Origin: Eubacteriaceae bacterium Marseille-Q4139
GTDB taxonomy: Bacteria; Bacillota; Clostridia; Lachnospirales; Lachnospiraceae
NCBI GenBank assembly: GCA_018223415.1
Contig: JAGTTQ010000001.1
Location: forward strand, 1 to 55,255
Length of the DNA stretch: 55,255 bases
Direction of reading: 5' to 3'
Shown here: one piece after another, positions 33,226 through 40,443 of the stretch
Layout of the letters: every line of letters begins with the position of its first letter
Numbering within the stretch: the stretch's first letter is position 1
Program-made: the position numbers and the translations under genes
The notes under the pieces: model-generated
What the model saw: the letters and a program-made list of their open reading frames with translations, nothing else
Told to the model about the DNA's origin: nothing
The model's database searches: none

Positions 33226-34539
33226 TCAAATCGCAATTCTGCAATCCGATATTCCGTTTTCATTGACTAAAGCATTTTCAAAGAGAGCCGTTGTCTCCTG
33301 CTTTCCCACACGGTTATAACAGTAATTAGAAAATGTAGTGCGCTCATCCGTATGGCCTACCGCTTTCCGAATTTCATTGATATTGATACCGCTGTCAATC
33401 AATGCGGAAATATAAGTCTTTCGTACTTTGTGGAAACTCTTTTCCATGATGTCGCATTGCTTACAGTATTTTGAAATTCGATATTTGATTGTACGGGTAG
33501 TCATTCGCTGGCCTTTGTTCAGAAAGAGAAATCCATTTTCCGGCCAGCCATTCATACGGTTTGACAGTTTGACGGCCTCAATAATTTTGAGTGCCTGCGG
33601 AACTAACGGAACTTCCCGGACGCCGGCCTCTGTCTTTGTGTTCTCCACCACAGCCCGCTCAATTAGCCGGATATGTTCCAAGTCAGAGTAATCATAGACT
33701 TCTTCTTCCATTCGCTGAACGTAAAGCACATTGCCTACAATATCCGATTCTTTAATTGCCGCCATTTCGCCCAGACGCAAACCGGTCAAGAATCCTAGAG
33801 GAACGGTCAAAGGGGCAGTATTCAGAGGATTGCTGTTAAAATCCGCCAAGGCCGTTTCTATTATCCTGGGTGTTTCATCCAAAAGGAATACCTGGGATTC
33901 ATCATTTTTCTTTGCCGGTTTTCGGAGCATTTTCTTTTGCAGCTTAATTTGCCGGAATGGATTTACGGGAATAATCCCAAGAGGCTCCACAGCATAGTCC
34001 AGCATTTGCCGAATTAGGATTGTCATAGTATAGTAGCAGGTTTTCGTCATGTTGTACTGTTTAATAAGCCTATGCGCCCATATATCCAATTCGTTCACAG
34101 TAAGCTCTACAATGGGCTTATCTATGAGTTTTGGATAAGGAATATAGAATTTCTTCCAATCACAGTTAAAACGCCGTATGGACGTTGTAGCGCGTGTATG
34201 AGCGCCTTTCCATTCAATCCAGATTGGATATAATTCCCGCAGAGTTATTTCTTTTCCCTGCTCCCGTTTCTCCTGCTCTTTGTAAAAGTCAATGACCGCC
34301 TGCCGGATCGCCATTTCCGAAGTACGTTTTAATTTTCGTCTTCCCTGCTTTTGACGGCTATCCGGCAAATAAGTGTACCATTTCCCGTCCTTTCCCTGAT
34401 AAATTTCATATTTGTGCAACGATAAATAATATTCTTCTTTCTTCATTGTCAACGCCCGTCGCACGTCCTCGACGTTGATTATACCATTGAGCAATGCGTC
34501 TTGCAAGATTGCCAAGTCAGTTAAATTTACTTTATTCAT
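33226..34539 (-). CDS. tyrosine recombinase/integrase of the element
   Basis: A 437-aa phage-type integrase. The N-terminal region (about residues 40-95) resembles an arm-binding AP2-like domain (GKWYTYLPDSRQKQGRRKL). A SAM-like core-binding domain spans about 95-200, and the catalytic domain follows: Arg255 in TGLRLGEMAAI, His370 and Arg373 in HKVRKTY, His396 in VGHTDERTT, and nucleophile Tyr406 (or Tyr408). It lies directly beside attL and is transcribed toward it. The SD AAAGGTGG sits inside a predicted hairpin, so its translation may be controlled. Confidence 0.95.
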   Translation of the reverse strand: MNKVNLTDLAILQDALLNGIINVEDVRRALTMKKEEYYLSLHKYEIYQGKDGKWYTYLPDSRQKQGRRKLKRTSEMAIRQAVIDFYKEQEKREQGKEITLRELYPIWIEWKGAHTRATTSIRRFNCDWKKFYIPYPKLIDKPIVELTVNELDIWAHRLIKQYNMTKTCYYTMTILIRQMLDYAVEPLGIIPVNPFRQIKLQKKMLRKPAKKNDESQVFLLDETPRIIETALADFNSNPLNTAPLTVPLGFLTGLRLGEMAAIKESDIVGNVLYVQRMEEEVYDYSDLEHIRLIERAVVENTKTEAGVREVPLVPQALKIIEAVKLSNRMNGWPENGFLFLNKGQRMTTRTIKYRISKYCKQCDIMEKSFHKVRKTYISALIDSGININEIRKAVGHTDERTTFSNYCYNRVGKQETTALFENALVNENGISDCRIAI

Positions 34540-34745
34540 TACGCCACCTTTGGGGTGGTGTAAGGTTCCATTACTGTTTTTATTGGGATAGTTTGTTTAG
34601 ATGTTATTCTTGAATTTAAAGATATTTTCTATGTGATAAAATATTTTATATAATTGCTAAAAATATGTATATTCGTTTTTATGGATGATTTATTTAATAG
34701 GATTCGTTATGTTTATATTTATTTTTTTGGTGAAGCCTTACACCA
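34540..34745 (-). promoter_or_regulatory. int leader with alternative stem-loops
   Basis: On the minus strand the SD AAAGGTGG can pair with CCACC just upstream (34544-34558), hiding the ribosome site. A 10-bp inverted repeat, TGGTGTAAGG with CCTTACACCA (34736-34745 and 34556-34565), overlaps the first stem and would exclude it. About 170 nt of very AT-rich sequence lies between, with no gene seen. Confidence 0.45.
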
Positions 34746-34754
34746 TATTCTGTT

Positions 34755-35688
34755 TTAGTCATCAAACGGAGATTCAAAAAATATTTCTCCAGTTTCCGTG
34801 TCAAATTCAGATTGCCACTTCTGAATCTCATAAAGCTTGTCCCGCTGTTCGCGGAGTTTTTTAATATGGTTGTCCTCCATGATTAAACTTTCAGGATTCT
34901 GCCCGCCGTCATACCATTTAATTTTAACGTACTCATTTTCAAAATCCCAGTAAAAGGAATCGGGATTGATTGCCCCTTTTTTGATTATTTTTGCTCGTTT
35001 TAATCCCTGCGAGGCATAGTACAAATGATTTCCCAGAGCCTGAACACCAGAGCCAAAACCTTTTGTAATATATTTCGTCACATAAGCCGCGGCCGCTTGT
35101 AAATTCCTTATTGGTTCAATATCGCAGAATCCAAATTTTTCTCGATATGCCGTCCAATCGTAAATCGCCATACCTTTCTTTACCTTTGTGTGTAAATAAC
35201 GTGGTAATTTTTCTCCTGTGGAAAACGGTCTAAGATGGTCTGGCGGAATGCCTTTTAAAAAACCGTGCATATGCCAACCGCCTTTTTTGTGCTGTTCGGG
35301 AATAACCAGATATTGAATATGCAAACCATGTTTCTTTCCATAATCACGGACAAACCTCGAAAAATCTTTTCGGAATTTTCCGAGATTGTCCCGGTCATAT
35401 TTTTCTGGATTCAATGTTATCGTCAGAAACCATTCCCATTCATTACACAATGCCAGTTCATAGACATTGTTCCGCGCCCTTATCAAATTGTTTTGCAGTT
35501 TCTTCTCGTTGACTGTGTTCTTTTTGGACGAAGATTCCCAGTCCTTACAGATTCCTTTTTGCCGTACCTGATAACAGTATGTCAGTTTTTTCCGTTGTCC
35601 GTTGTAGTCTTTTAAAATCGCTACATTTGTCTGATAAGCGGTTACTCCGTCATATATAGGTTGAAACGTATCTTTTTTTATGTTTCAT
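34755..35688 (-). CDS. rolling-circle replication initiator (HUH family), frameshifted near its start
   Basis: HUH endonuclease that nicks DNA at a replication or transfer origin. Strand 1 is WFLTITLN, the HUH motif is GGWHMHGFLKG, and the catalytic-Tyr helix is AAAYVTKYITKG. Without ATG the longest uninterrupted frame begins with a TTG at 35486 (243 aa), but coding-like sequence extends upstream to 35684. An ATG with a good SD (AAAGG) at 35688 leads into it only if one base of a seven-A run (35673-35679) is skipped; the product would then be about 310 aa. This is a frameshift mutation, transcript slippage or a sequencing error. Upstream neighbour: the ATPase gene, 98 bp away. Confidence 0.8.
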
Positions 35689-35785
35689 CCCTGCCTTTCG
35701 TCACTTTATGATATTAAGTCAAGTAAGGCGGGCGGCAAAGCCGCCCACCACGCCGCCTTGCTTACGCTCCGCACGCAGGCGGCTG

Positions 35786-36496
35786 TCAGCGTTTGACTGC
35801 CTGCTGAATATAAAAATTTAACAGTTCCGGGTCTGTTACTTCTGGAACAACAAACGGGGTAAAATCTGTGCCGTTTACCAGCATATAGCCGGTTCCGCGC
35901 TTTCTGTTTGGCTCCATTTTCTTTTTGTAATCGTGAAACATCATTTCCTTTCCTTCTTCCGACAGATTGCCAGTAGCAATTACCAGCCCAATACAATCCC
36001 TAGCCTGAATATAGGCTACATCCAAGCGTTGCATACACAACAGCACATGGACATTGAAGGAGCGTCCAAGCATGAGCAAAACGGCTAATTTCTTCTTTTC
36101 TTCCTCTGCGGTTTTCTTGTCCAGACTCAAGATATAGCTGGCCCATTCATCCCAAACAAGAAGTAAAAAGTTTCGGGCAGATTCTTTCCCTGATTGGCGA
36201 GCCAAAAAATGGGCGTAAAAATCTTCCAGTCCCTTTTGACATTCGCCATAACGGTAAAATCTTGTTTCGCCGGTGAGGAACGAAAAATCCGAATCTCCTT
36301 TAAAGTCGCAAATATAATATTGACTATCTGGACATTTGAGCGAAACGCGGGCGAGCAAAAGTTTTTCCGCATAGGTTTTTCCGCTCCCAGTGGCCCCGAA
36401 GATAGCCCCGTGAGGGGCTATATCCGGGTTCCAAAGGATGTATTTTTCTATGTGGTATTTCAGGAAGTTTTCATTGAGAAAAAGTTCAATATACAT
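35786..36496 (-). CDS. FtsK/HerA-like DNA translocase ATPase
   Basis: A 236-aa P-loop ATPase. Walker A GATGSGKT is at residues 34-41 and the Walker B strand LLLVWDEWA at about 111-119. The FtsK-like arginine/sensor region LLMLGRSFNVHVLLCMQRLD follows. No membrane helix and no gamma domain. Much shorter than FtsK or conjugative coupling proteins, so it is either a minimal motor or works with the membrane protein encoded 2 bp upstream. It probably moves the element's DNA during transfer. A filamentous-phage assembly ATPase is a less likely alternative. Pairs with Rep and Int in a single leftward operon. Confidence 0.82.
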   Translation of the reverse strand: MYIELFLNENFLKYHIEKYILWNPDIAPHGAIFGATGSGKTYAEKLLLARVSLKCPDSQYYICDFKGDSDFSFLTGETRFYRYGECQKGLEDFYAHFLARQSGKESARNFLLLVWDEWASYILSLDKKTAEEEKKKLAVLLMLGRSFNVHVLLCMQRLDVAYIQARDCIGLVIATGNLSEEGKEMMFHDYKKKMEPNRKRGTGYMLVNGTDFTPFVVPEVTDPELLNFYIQQAVKR

Positions 36497-36498
36497 CG

Positions 36499-37242
36499 TT
36501 AAAAATTCCTGTCGCGGGGAGTTGTGTAGTTTTCAGCGTTCATACTGTTATACAAGCGGTTTTTGCGATAACGTAGATAGTTGGCATTTGTGATGGCAAT
36601 GTCAATCTGGATATAACGCCCCATGTCCAGAACATTGTCGATCATGATTGCAGGATAGGCTACACCGTTATGGAGGATGGCCGCCTGCGAAATTCCCATG
36701 AGTTCATTATTGTTCAGACGGCGTTCCAGCGTGTTTTGCAATGTTCCAATGGCCTCATAAGAATCAATCGGGCTTGCAAAATCCTGTTTCCCACATAGGA
36801 AGTGGAAAATTGCCGCACCGCTGATAATATCGAAATGCACCGGCGAATCTATTTGGCTTGGGGTTGTTGGTACGCGGAGTCCGAGTATTTCTGCCGTTTC
36901 CGCACAAATTGAAACTAGATTACGCCGCAAAAGATTATAAGTTTCGTTTAAAAAAACAGGGTCATAACCAGGGGAATCTTCTGGAATAGCCGGTAACTCT
37001 GCCTTTTTCTTGGGGAGCATATAAGCGACCGTGATGATAAGCAAGAAAATTCCGCCGACAATTTTTGCCAACATTTCAAAGTTATAATAAATATATAAAA
37101 TTATGTTGGACAATAGTAAACTTACCGATACAAGCCCAATAAAGTCAAATATAATATGTAACGCAAATTTTCCCCATTTCCTTTCCTGATAGAGTTCATA
37201 GCAATGTTGAACATATTGTTCAAATAATTTGTATAATTTCAT
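36499..37242 (-). CDS. two-helix membrane protein of the element, unknown function
   Basis: 247 aa. Two membrane helices at about residues 28-75 form a hairpin near the N-terminus, followed by a soluble domain of about 165 residues. I recognise no family. AAAGGA precedes the start. The stop is 2 bp before the ATPase start, so the two are tightly coupled. It may anchor the ATPase at the membrane, forming a two-part transfer machine (inference). Confidence 0.75.
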   Translation of the reverse strand: MKLYKLFEQYVQHCYELYQERKWGKFALHIIFDFIGLVSVSLLLSNIILYIYYNFEMLAKIVGGIFLLIITVAYMLPKKKAELPAIPEDSPGYDPVFLNETYNLLRRNLVSICAETAEILGLRVPTTPSQIDSPVHFDIISGAAIFHFLCGKQDFASPIDSYEAIGTLQNTLERRLNNNELMGISQAAILHNGVAYPAIMIDNVLDMGRYIQIDIAITNANYLRYRKNRLYNSMNAENYTTPRDRNF

Positions 37243-37256
37243 TTAATATCCTTTCC

Positions 37257-37283
37257 GGGGGGAGAGAGAGCCTTCCCTCCCCC
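37257..37283 (-). other. GC-rich stem-loop between element genes
   Basis: GGGGGGAG (37257-37264) and CTCCCCC (37277-37283) form a strong hairpin in otherwise AT-rich DNA between the 83-aa gene and the membrane-protein gene. It could be an RNA processing or stability element. It lacks a T-tract. Confidence 0.45.
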
Positions 37284-37296
37284 TTCTTGTGTTTTA

Positions 37297-37548
37297 TCAT
37301 TTTGTGGGATATACAGCTGTTGTTCTCAGATATAAACCATTGCGTCCACTTTTGGATACCATTTCAAGCACGAACTCCTTTCCGGGCTCCAAAATATTAA
37401 ATTGTTCCTCTGAAACGTGAAGGGACTCAATTATTCTTCCATTCTCCTGTGAAATATTTACAACAAACAAATTTTTACTCATTCCATTCACGTCGAGATA
37501 ACTCTGTCGGTCTTTTCCAATAACATTAATTGTCGCTTTAAAAACCAT
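37297..37548 (-). CDS. small beta-rich protein of the element
   Basis: 83 aa, strongly beta-stranded by pattern, with no signal or helix-rich parts. Not recognised. Its size and position at the head of a Rep/translocase operon would fit a single-strand DNA-binding accessory or a Tn916 Orf22/23-type protein, but no motif proves this. GGAGG lies 8 nt upstream of the ATG. Expression is preceded by a leader terminator at 37576-37613. Confidence 0.7.
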   Translation of the reverse strand: MVFKATINVIGKDRQSYLDVNGMSKNLFVVNISQENGRIIESLHVSEEQFNILEPGKEFVLEMVSKSGRNGLYLRTTAVYPTK

Positions 37549-37575
37549 GTCTGGCCTCCTTCATTTAAATTTAAT

Positions 37576-37613
37576 AAAAAAGCTTACCTTAAAGAAATCC
37601 ATCCAAGGTAAGC
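37576..37613 (-). terminator. leader terminator ahead of the element operon
   Basis: A 9-bp perfect stem GCTTACCTT/AAGGTAAGC (37582-37590, 37605-37613) is followed on the minus strand by TTTTTTATT. It lies only about 28 nt before the ATG of the 83-aa gene and downstream of a promoter at 37874-37902, so it is an attenuator-type terminator. Confidence 0.75.
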
Positions 37614-37620
37614 CACAAAA

Positions 37621-37710
37621 GGCGGATCTCCTCGAATGTAATTTCTTATAAATGTCTAGCCAACTAAAAATCTGGCATTCGACCAAAAACTACATACGAG
37701 AAAATCCGCC
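37621..37710 (-). ncRNA. structured 5' leader RNA upstream of the attenuator
   Basis: Arms 37621-37640 and 37691-37710 are complementary at 17 of 20 positions. On the minus strand two of the three mismatches become G-U pairs, which supports a minus-strand RNA. An inner hairpin (GCCA/TGGC) lies in the 50-nt loop. A short frame, MGGFSRM then stop, and a 24-codon basic frame (37732-37806, GTG start) lie in the leader and could be leader peptides. Confidence 0.45.
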
Positions 37711-37873
37711 CATTATTATATTTGTGTTCGTTTATGCACGATTTACGAGTACGCGAAATCCTTTCAACAATCGCAACCTAAACCCGCATAACATAAACTT
37801 CTTCACAAATTTTTTAACAAACTCTTTTCTTCACTCAATATCATAACGCATCATCATTGCGTTACTTATAAAC

Positions 37874-37902
37874 ATTCTAGCAAACACTGTCCAACTAGTC
37901 AA
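37874..37902 (-). promoter_or_regulatory. promoter of the element operon
   Basis: Minus-strand TTGACT (37897-37902), 17-bp spacer, TAGAAT (37874-37879). This implies a leader of about 320 nt before the first gene at 37548. A further small hairpin (AACGCA/TGCGTT) lies soon after the start. Confidence 0.65.
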
Positions 37903-37942
37903 TTAACTTTTTTTTACAAAAAAATTAAGACTTTAGAGTTCA

Positions 37943-38098
37943 TTAGTCTATTAAAATATTATTTTTCTGCAAATATTCTTTTAAAATCAAATTTACATAT
38001 TGTGAAAATGACCGGTCGTCCTTTTCCGCTAAATCTTTAATAATTTCTATGACCGTGGAGTCTAAGGTTATGCTAACCTTTGTTTTTAATGGTTTCAT
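37943..38098 (-). CDS. ribbon-helix-helix (CopG/Arc-type) regulator, 51 aa
   Basis: A tiny ORF. The strand KTKVSITLDS is followed by helix 1 (TVIEIIKDLAEKD) and helix 2 (SFSQYVNLILKEYLQKN), the RHH pattern with the conserved polar residues of the beta-strand. The SD AAAGGAG lies 9 nt before the ATG. It is divergent from the cargo gene. Three 10-bp direct repeats in the shared upstream region are its probable binding site. It may control copy number, transfer or the cargo promoter. Confidence 0.8.
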   Translation of the reverse strand: MKPLKTKVSITLDSTVIEIIKDLAEKDDRSFSQYVNLILKEYLQKNNILID

Positions 38099-38146
38099 AG
38101 ATAATACTCCTTTTTCCTACAATATATCATTCCCTCGTATTAATTA

Positions 38147-38182
38147 TTGACAAGTAAGATAAAGTAGGATAAAGTAGGATTA
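38147..38182 (+). promoter_or_regulatory. cargo promoter overlapped by three 10-bp iterons
   Basis: -35 TTGACA (38147-38152), 17-bp spacer, -10 TAAAGT (38170-38175). Beginning right after the -35 are AGTAAGATAA, AGTAGGATAA and AGTAGGATTA (38153-38182) in perfect 10-bp tandem, one helical turn each. Likely RHH operator. Confidence 0.65.
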
Positions 38183-38208
38183 TAATTTTTATACAGGAGG
38201 ATATATAT

Positions 38209-39036
38209 ATGCAACTCAAAAAATTACTATTATCCACTATTGCCATTTCATCAATTATGGCAACAACCGCATTTGCCGGCACATGGAGAACCGGAGCCGA
38301 GCCAAATCAAAACCGTTGGTGGTATGACAACGATAACGGCACCTTTGCTAATAACGGCTGGCAATGGATTGATGGCAACAACGATGGCACGGCAGAGTGC
38401 TATTATTTTGACGCTGATGGCTGGATGTTGGCAGATACCACAACGCCGGATGGCTACCAGGTAAATGAGAACGGCGCGTGGGTAGAGAATGGGAACGTGA
38501 AAACCCAAAGCCAGCAAGATACAACCTCTCAGCAGAATGATTCTCTGGTTGGAACATACAATTACAAATATACGGCTGCGTATATACTTGACGCAAGCAC
38601 AGGAGAATACAATTTATTTATGAAAACTCCTGAACACTCTGAAATTATTTATATTGATGAACTTGTCACTTCTGGAGCCCAGGATGATGGCGCTTATTCA
38701 AGAGCATTTGAAGAAAGATGGCCTCTTGGTATGCCTTGGGATTTTGCCACCAGAATGACGATTACTGAAAATACAGAGTCCACATTCCGCTGGCATGGTA
38801 ACAATGGAAATATCGGAGGTTCCGACGCATATGACGAATATACAAAAAATGGGGACAGCTGGTATTTAAGCGGAATTTCATTTAATGGAATCTTTGTCCC
38901 GACCACTGACGAGAACTTTGAGGTTTTGTTTACTGACAGCAATACCTTAGTTTATCGTTACAATTTCATTAGCTATGACAAGGATATGTACCCAGACGGG
39001 GCAAATGTCCGCATTGATACCGTTTACCAGAGATAA
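38209..39036 (+). CDS. secreted protein with cell-wall-binding-like repeats (element cargo)
   Basis: A 275-aa exported protein. The signal peptide (KKLLLSTIAISSIMATTAFAG) is cut near residue 23. Residues about 24-95 contain aromatic, Gly/Asn/Asp-rich repeats (NRWWYDNDNGTFANNGWQWI, CYYFDADGWMLADT, GYQVNENGAWVENG) of the choline/cell-wall-binding type. A linker rich in Gln/Thr/Ser leads to a C-terminal domain of about 165 residues that I do not recognise. GGAGG precedes the ATG. Located next to attR, the usual cargo position. Confidence 0.82.
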   Translation: MQLKKLLLSTIAISSIMATTAFAGTWRTGAEPNQNRWWYDNDNGTFANNGWQWIDGNNDGTAECYYFDADGWMLADTTTPDGYQVNENGAWVENGNVKTQSQQDTTSQQNDSLVGTYNYKYTAAYILDASTGEYNLFMKTPEHSEIIYIDELVTSGAQDDGAYSRAFEERWPLGMPWDFATRMTITENTESTFRWHGNNGNIGGSDAYDEYTKNGDSWYLSGISFNGIFVPTTDENFEVLFTDSNTLVYRYNFISYDKDMYPDGANVRIDTVYQR

Positions 39037-39047
39037 GGTTTCGTCCA

Positions 39048-39181
39048 ATCAATAATCAAGGGGCCGATAGAGAAAAACCGCTCTATCGACCCCTTTCCCG
39101 CATTGTGAGGACTATCTCGGCCACAACTGAAACCTGTCAAGAACAAGCTATCGTCCCTTTCATGGATTCTTGACAGGTTTC
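39048..39181 (+). terminator. two stem-loops after the cargo gene
   Basis: The first is AAGGGG-CGATAGAG paired with its complement (39048-39086), probably the cargo terminator. The second has 15-bp perfect arms (39129-39143, 39167-39181) and then TTTCC; it may be a terminator or a replication-origin hairpin. Apart from these, arm sites, attR and a promoter, 39037-39492 holds no gene. Confidence 0.6.
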
Positions 39182-39211
39182 TTTCCTCCCCACTATGCCT
39201 TGCAGAATTGG

Positions 39212-39233
39212 TTGAGTACCTATTTGAGTACCT
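39212..39233 (+). repeat. right arm-type integrase sites
   Basis: Two copies of TTGAGTACCT (39212-39221, 39224-39233), same orientation as the pair at 33205-33224, about 55 bp inside attR. Confidence 0.7.
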
Positions 39234-39287
39234 TTGCATTTGAGGACGCGCAAATCCTTTCTTTTCTAAGTATTTGAGGGTAGCCCG

Positions 39288-39313
39288 GAGAGTTCAAATC
39301 TCCCTTCCGCTAC
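39288..39313 (+). repeat. attR, 26-bp attachment repeat (tRNA-Met 3' fragment)
   Basis: Identical to 33138-33163. Only the T-arm and acceptor 3' strand of tRNA-Met are present here, so this is a remnant, not a gene. A host terminator (GGCACAG stem, then T7, 39319-39351) follows; it is the original tRNA terminator. Confidence 0.92.
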
Positions 39314-39382
39314 GAAACGGCACAGATCAGTGATTTGACCTGTGCCTTTTTTTCGTGTTTCTTTTTCTTCCCCAAAAAACTC

Positions 39383-39411
39383 TTGCAAAATCTATCATTC
39401 CATCCTATAAT
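39383..39411 (+). promoter_or_regulatory. promoter of the DUF1848-radical SAM-mutM operon
   Basis: TTGCAA (39383-39388), 17-bp spacer, TATAAT (39406-39411), about 80 bp before the first start codon. Confidence 0.7.
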
Positions 39412-39492
39412 AAAAGTCAAGGAATAGACTATCAATTATTTTACCATTAAACACATTTCCCTGATACACGCAGAAAAACAGGAGGTGCCCAC

Positions 39493-40425
39493 ATGATTAT
39501 CAATACAGGCGGACGAACCGACACAGTACAGTATTACAGCGAATGGCTCCTTAACCGCTTCTCGGAGGGGTATGCCCTCTCGCGCAATCCCCTCTTTCCA
39601 AACAAGGTTACGCGTTACGAGCTGACGCCCGAAACAGTGGACTGCGTCGTCTTCTGTTCCAAAAACTACCGGCCGATTCTCCCGCGCCTTAAGGAGATTA
39701 CCGGCCGTTTCCACACCTATTTCCACTACACCATCACCGCCTACGGAAAAGACTTGGAACCCGGCGTGCCCTCCATCGAGGAAAGCATGGAGACGCTCAT
39801 CGCCCTCTCCCGCCAGGTGGGAAGGGAGCGCGTTGCGTGGCGGTACGACCCGGTTCTTCTCACAAAAACCTATACCATCTCCCGACATCTGGAAACCTTT
39901 GAAGCGATGGCAGGCGTCCTGGCGCCCTACATAGACCGCTGCATTTTCAGCTTCGTGGAAATGTACAAAAAGCTGGAAACCAACATGCCCGAGCTGATCC
40001 CCTTATCGGAAAAGGATAGGGACGAACTGGCCGAGGGGCTGGGCGCCATCGCGGGAAAACACGGGATTTATCTCCAGACCTGCGGCACAAACGGAGATTA
40101 TTCCCGTTACGGCATCCACGCCTCCGGCTGCATGACCCTCGACATTTTAGGACAGGCAAACGGAATCTCCTTTAAAAACTTAAAGCACAAAGGCATGCGC
40201 CAGGGCTGTCACTGCATCGAAAGCCGCGACATCGGCGCCTATGACACCTGCTTAAACGGCTGCAAATACTGTTATGCAAACAAAAGCCCCAAAAAGGCGC
40301 GGGACAACTTCCCGCTCCACGATCCCGCCTCGCCTCTGCTGTTGGGCCATCTAAGGCCGGAAGACACCATCATCCGGGGCGCGCAGAAAAGCTTTCTGGC
40401 AAAGGAAATGCCTGACAGAACATAG
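39493..40425 (+). CDS. DUF1848 family protein
   Basis: A 310-aa protein of unknown function. The body resembles a TIM-barrel-like fold. The C-terminal part carries a Cys cluster (GCHCIESRDIGAYDTCLNGCKYCYA, abbreviated: C-x-C, later C-x3-C-x2-C) resembling the radical-SAM Fe-S motif though located at the wrong end. It is 18 bp upstream of a true radical SAM gene and expressed from its own promoter. The pair plus mutM hints at a nucleic-acid repair or modification role (inference). AGGAGG precedes the start. Confidence 0.88.
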   Translation: MIINTGGRTDTVQYYSEWLLNRFSEGYALSRNPLFPNKVTRYELTPETVDCVVFCSKNYRPILPRLKEITGRFHTYFHYTITAYGKDLEPGVPSIEESMETLIALSRQVGRERVAWRYDPVLLTKTYTISRHLETFEAMAGVLAPYIDRCIFSFVEMYKKLETNMPELIPLSEKDRDELAEGLGAIAGKHGIYLQTCGTNGDYSRYGIHASGCMTLDILGQANGISFKNLKHKGMRQGCHCIESRDIGAYDTCLNGCKYCYANKSPKKARDNFPLHDPASPLLLGHLRPEDTIIRGAQKSFLAKEMPDRT

Positions 40426-40443
40426 AACCGGAGGTACATCGCC

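Larger units (their letters stand above)
33138..39313. mobile_element. compact tRNA-Met integrative element (about 6.15 kb)
   Basis: Bounded by 26-bp direct repeats of the tRNA-Met 3' end. It contains a tyrosine integrase next to attL, a rolling-circle Rep, an FtsK/HerA-like ATPase, a two-helix membrane protein, an 83-aa protein, a structured leader, an RHH regulator and a secreted cargo protein. There is no relaxosome or type IV secretion gene set and no capsid gene. It is either a mobilisable or AICE-like element using a DNA translocase, or a much reduced phage-plasmid. Base composition is clearly more AT-rich than the flanking core genes. Confidence 0.88.

Noticed and set aside
39129..39181. 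Long perfect hairpin near attR considered as a defined replication origin
   Set aside because: The 15-bp stem is real, but no nick-site consensus could be assigned. It may equally be a terminator or transcription barrier.
33138..39313. Filamentous-phage (inovirus-like) prophage interpretation of the tRNA-Met element
   Set aside because: Size, HUH Rep and a P-loop ATPase would fit, but the ATPase is FtsK-like without the terminal membrane helix of pI/Zot. No small signal-bearing coat protein or adsorption protein is seen. Kept as an alternative only.
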